Source: Vibrio navarrensis
GTDB taxonomy: Bacteria > Pseudomonadota > Gammaproteobacteria > Enterobacterales > Vibrionaceae
Direction of reading: 5' to 3'
Assembly: GCF_015767675.1 (NCBI RefSeq)
Contig: NZ_CP065217.1
Location: forward strand, 434,001 to 498,000
DNA length: 64,000 nt
Shown: positions 63,669 through 64,000 of the stretch, piece by piece
How the letters are laid out: every line of letters begins with the position of its first letter
Numbering within the stretch: the first letter of the stretch is position 1
Position numbers and translations under genes: made by a program
The notes under the pieces: generated by a model
The model's input: the letters and a program-made list of their open reading frames with translations, nothing else
Told to the model about the DNA's origin: nothing
Databases searched by the model: none

Positions 63669-64000
<332 letters not shown>

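Overview
The window is a stretch of gammaproteobacterial chromosome that fits the genus Vibrio. The evidence is the gene content and order: ygiF, glnE, hldE, tolC, nudF-cpdA-parE-parC, degS-degQ, rplM-rpsI-petABC-sspAB, the lpoA cluster, the cell-wall/division (dcw) cluster, secA, carAB and mtnN-cbiB-btuF. The dcw cluster lacks both mraZ and ddl. I cannot fix the species from sequence reading alone. Almost all of the window is conserved housekeeping DNA. I see no tRNA, CRISPR array, intact insertion sequence or intact prophage.

Layout. 1-4 kb: inorganic triphosphatase YgiF, then a voltage-gated-type K+ channel and a chemoreceptor transcribed divergently. 4-10 kb: glnE, hldE and tolC. 10-17 kb: nudF, a DUF1249 gene, cpdA, yqiA, parE and parC, all rightward. 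17-20 kb: the HtrA-type proteases degS and degQ plus zapG, leftward. 20-27 kb: zapE, rplM-rpsI, petABC (cytochrome bc1) and sspAB. 26.7-30 kb: dolP, diaA, yraN and lpoA, leftward. 30-48.3 kb: rsmI, the RNase P RNA gene rnpB, then rsmH-ftsL-ftsI-murE-murF-mraY-murD-ftsW-murG-murC-ftsQ-ftsA-ftsZ-lpxC. 48.3-58 kb: secA, mutT, dapB, carA and carB. 58-64 kb: a TauE/SafE exporter facing a LysR regulator, a TRIC-family membrane protein, btuF-cbiB-mtnN, a DUF1499 lipoprotein, and the 3' part of gltD running off the right edge.

How the genes work together. The dcw block makes the lipid-linked peptidoglycan precursor (murE, murF, mraY, murD, murG, murC), polymerises and crosslinks it at the septum (ftsW, ftsI), and builds the divisome (ftsL, ftsQ, ftsA, ftsZ). 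lpxC adds the committed step of lipid A synthesis. LpoA, DolP, ZapG and ZapE, encoded nearby, feed the same envelope and division processes. DegS and DegQ are envelope proteases, and DegS is the sigma-E sensor protease. carAB and dapB supply carbamoyl phosphate and diaminopimelate.

Most notable items. (1) rnpB carries a 24-bp unit in three tandem copies where the P3 arm should be, plus a U-rich extended P9. (2) The lpxC-secA gap holds a decayed reading frame that resembles a P27-type phage terminase small subunit, broken by one frameshift and three stops. (3) carA has two 18-bp ARG-box-like operators exactly 3 bp apart, next to its ribosome binding site and downstream of a near-consensus sigma-70 promoter. 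(4) A sigma-E-like promoter precedes degQ. (5) The dcw cluster has a strong promoter just before ftsQ, where ddl is missing. I did not find a convincing wholly new multi-gene system in this window.
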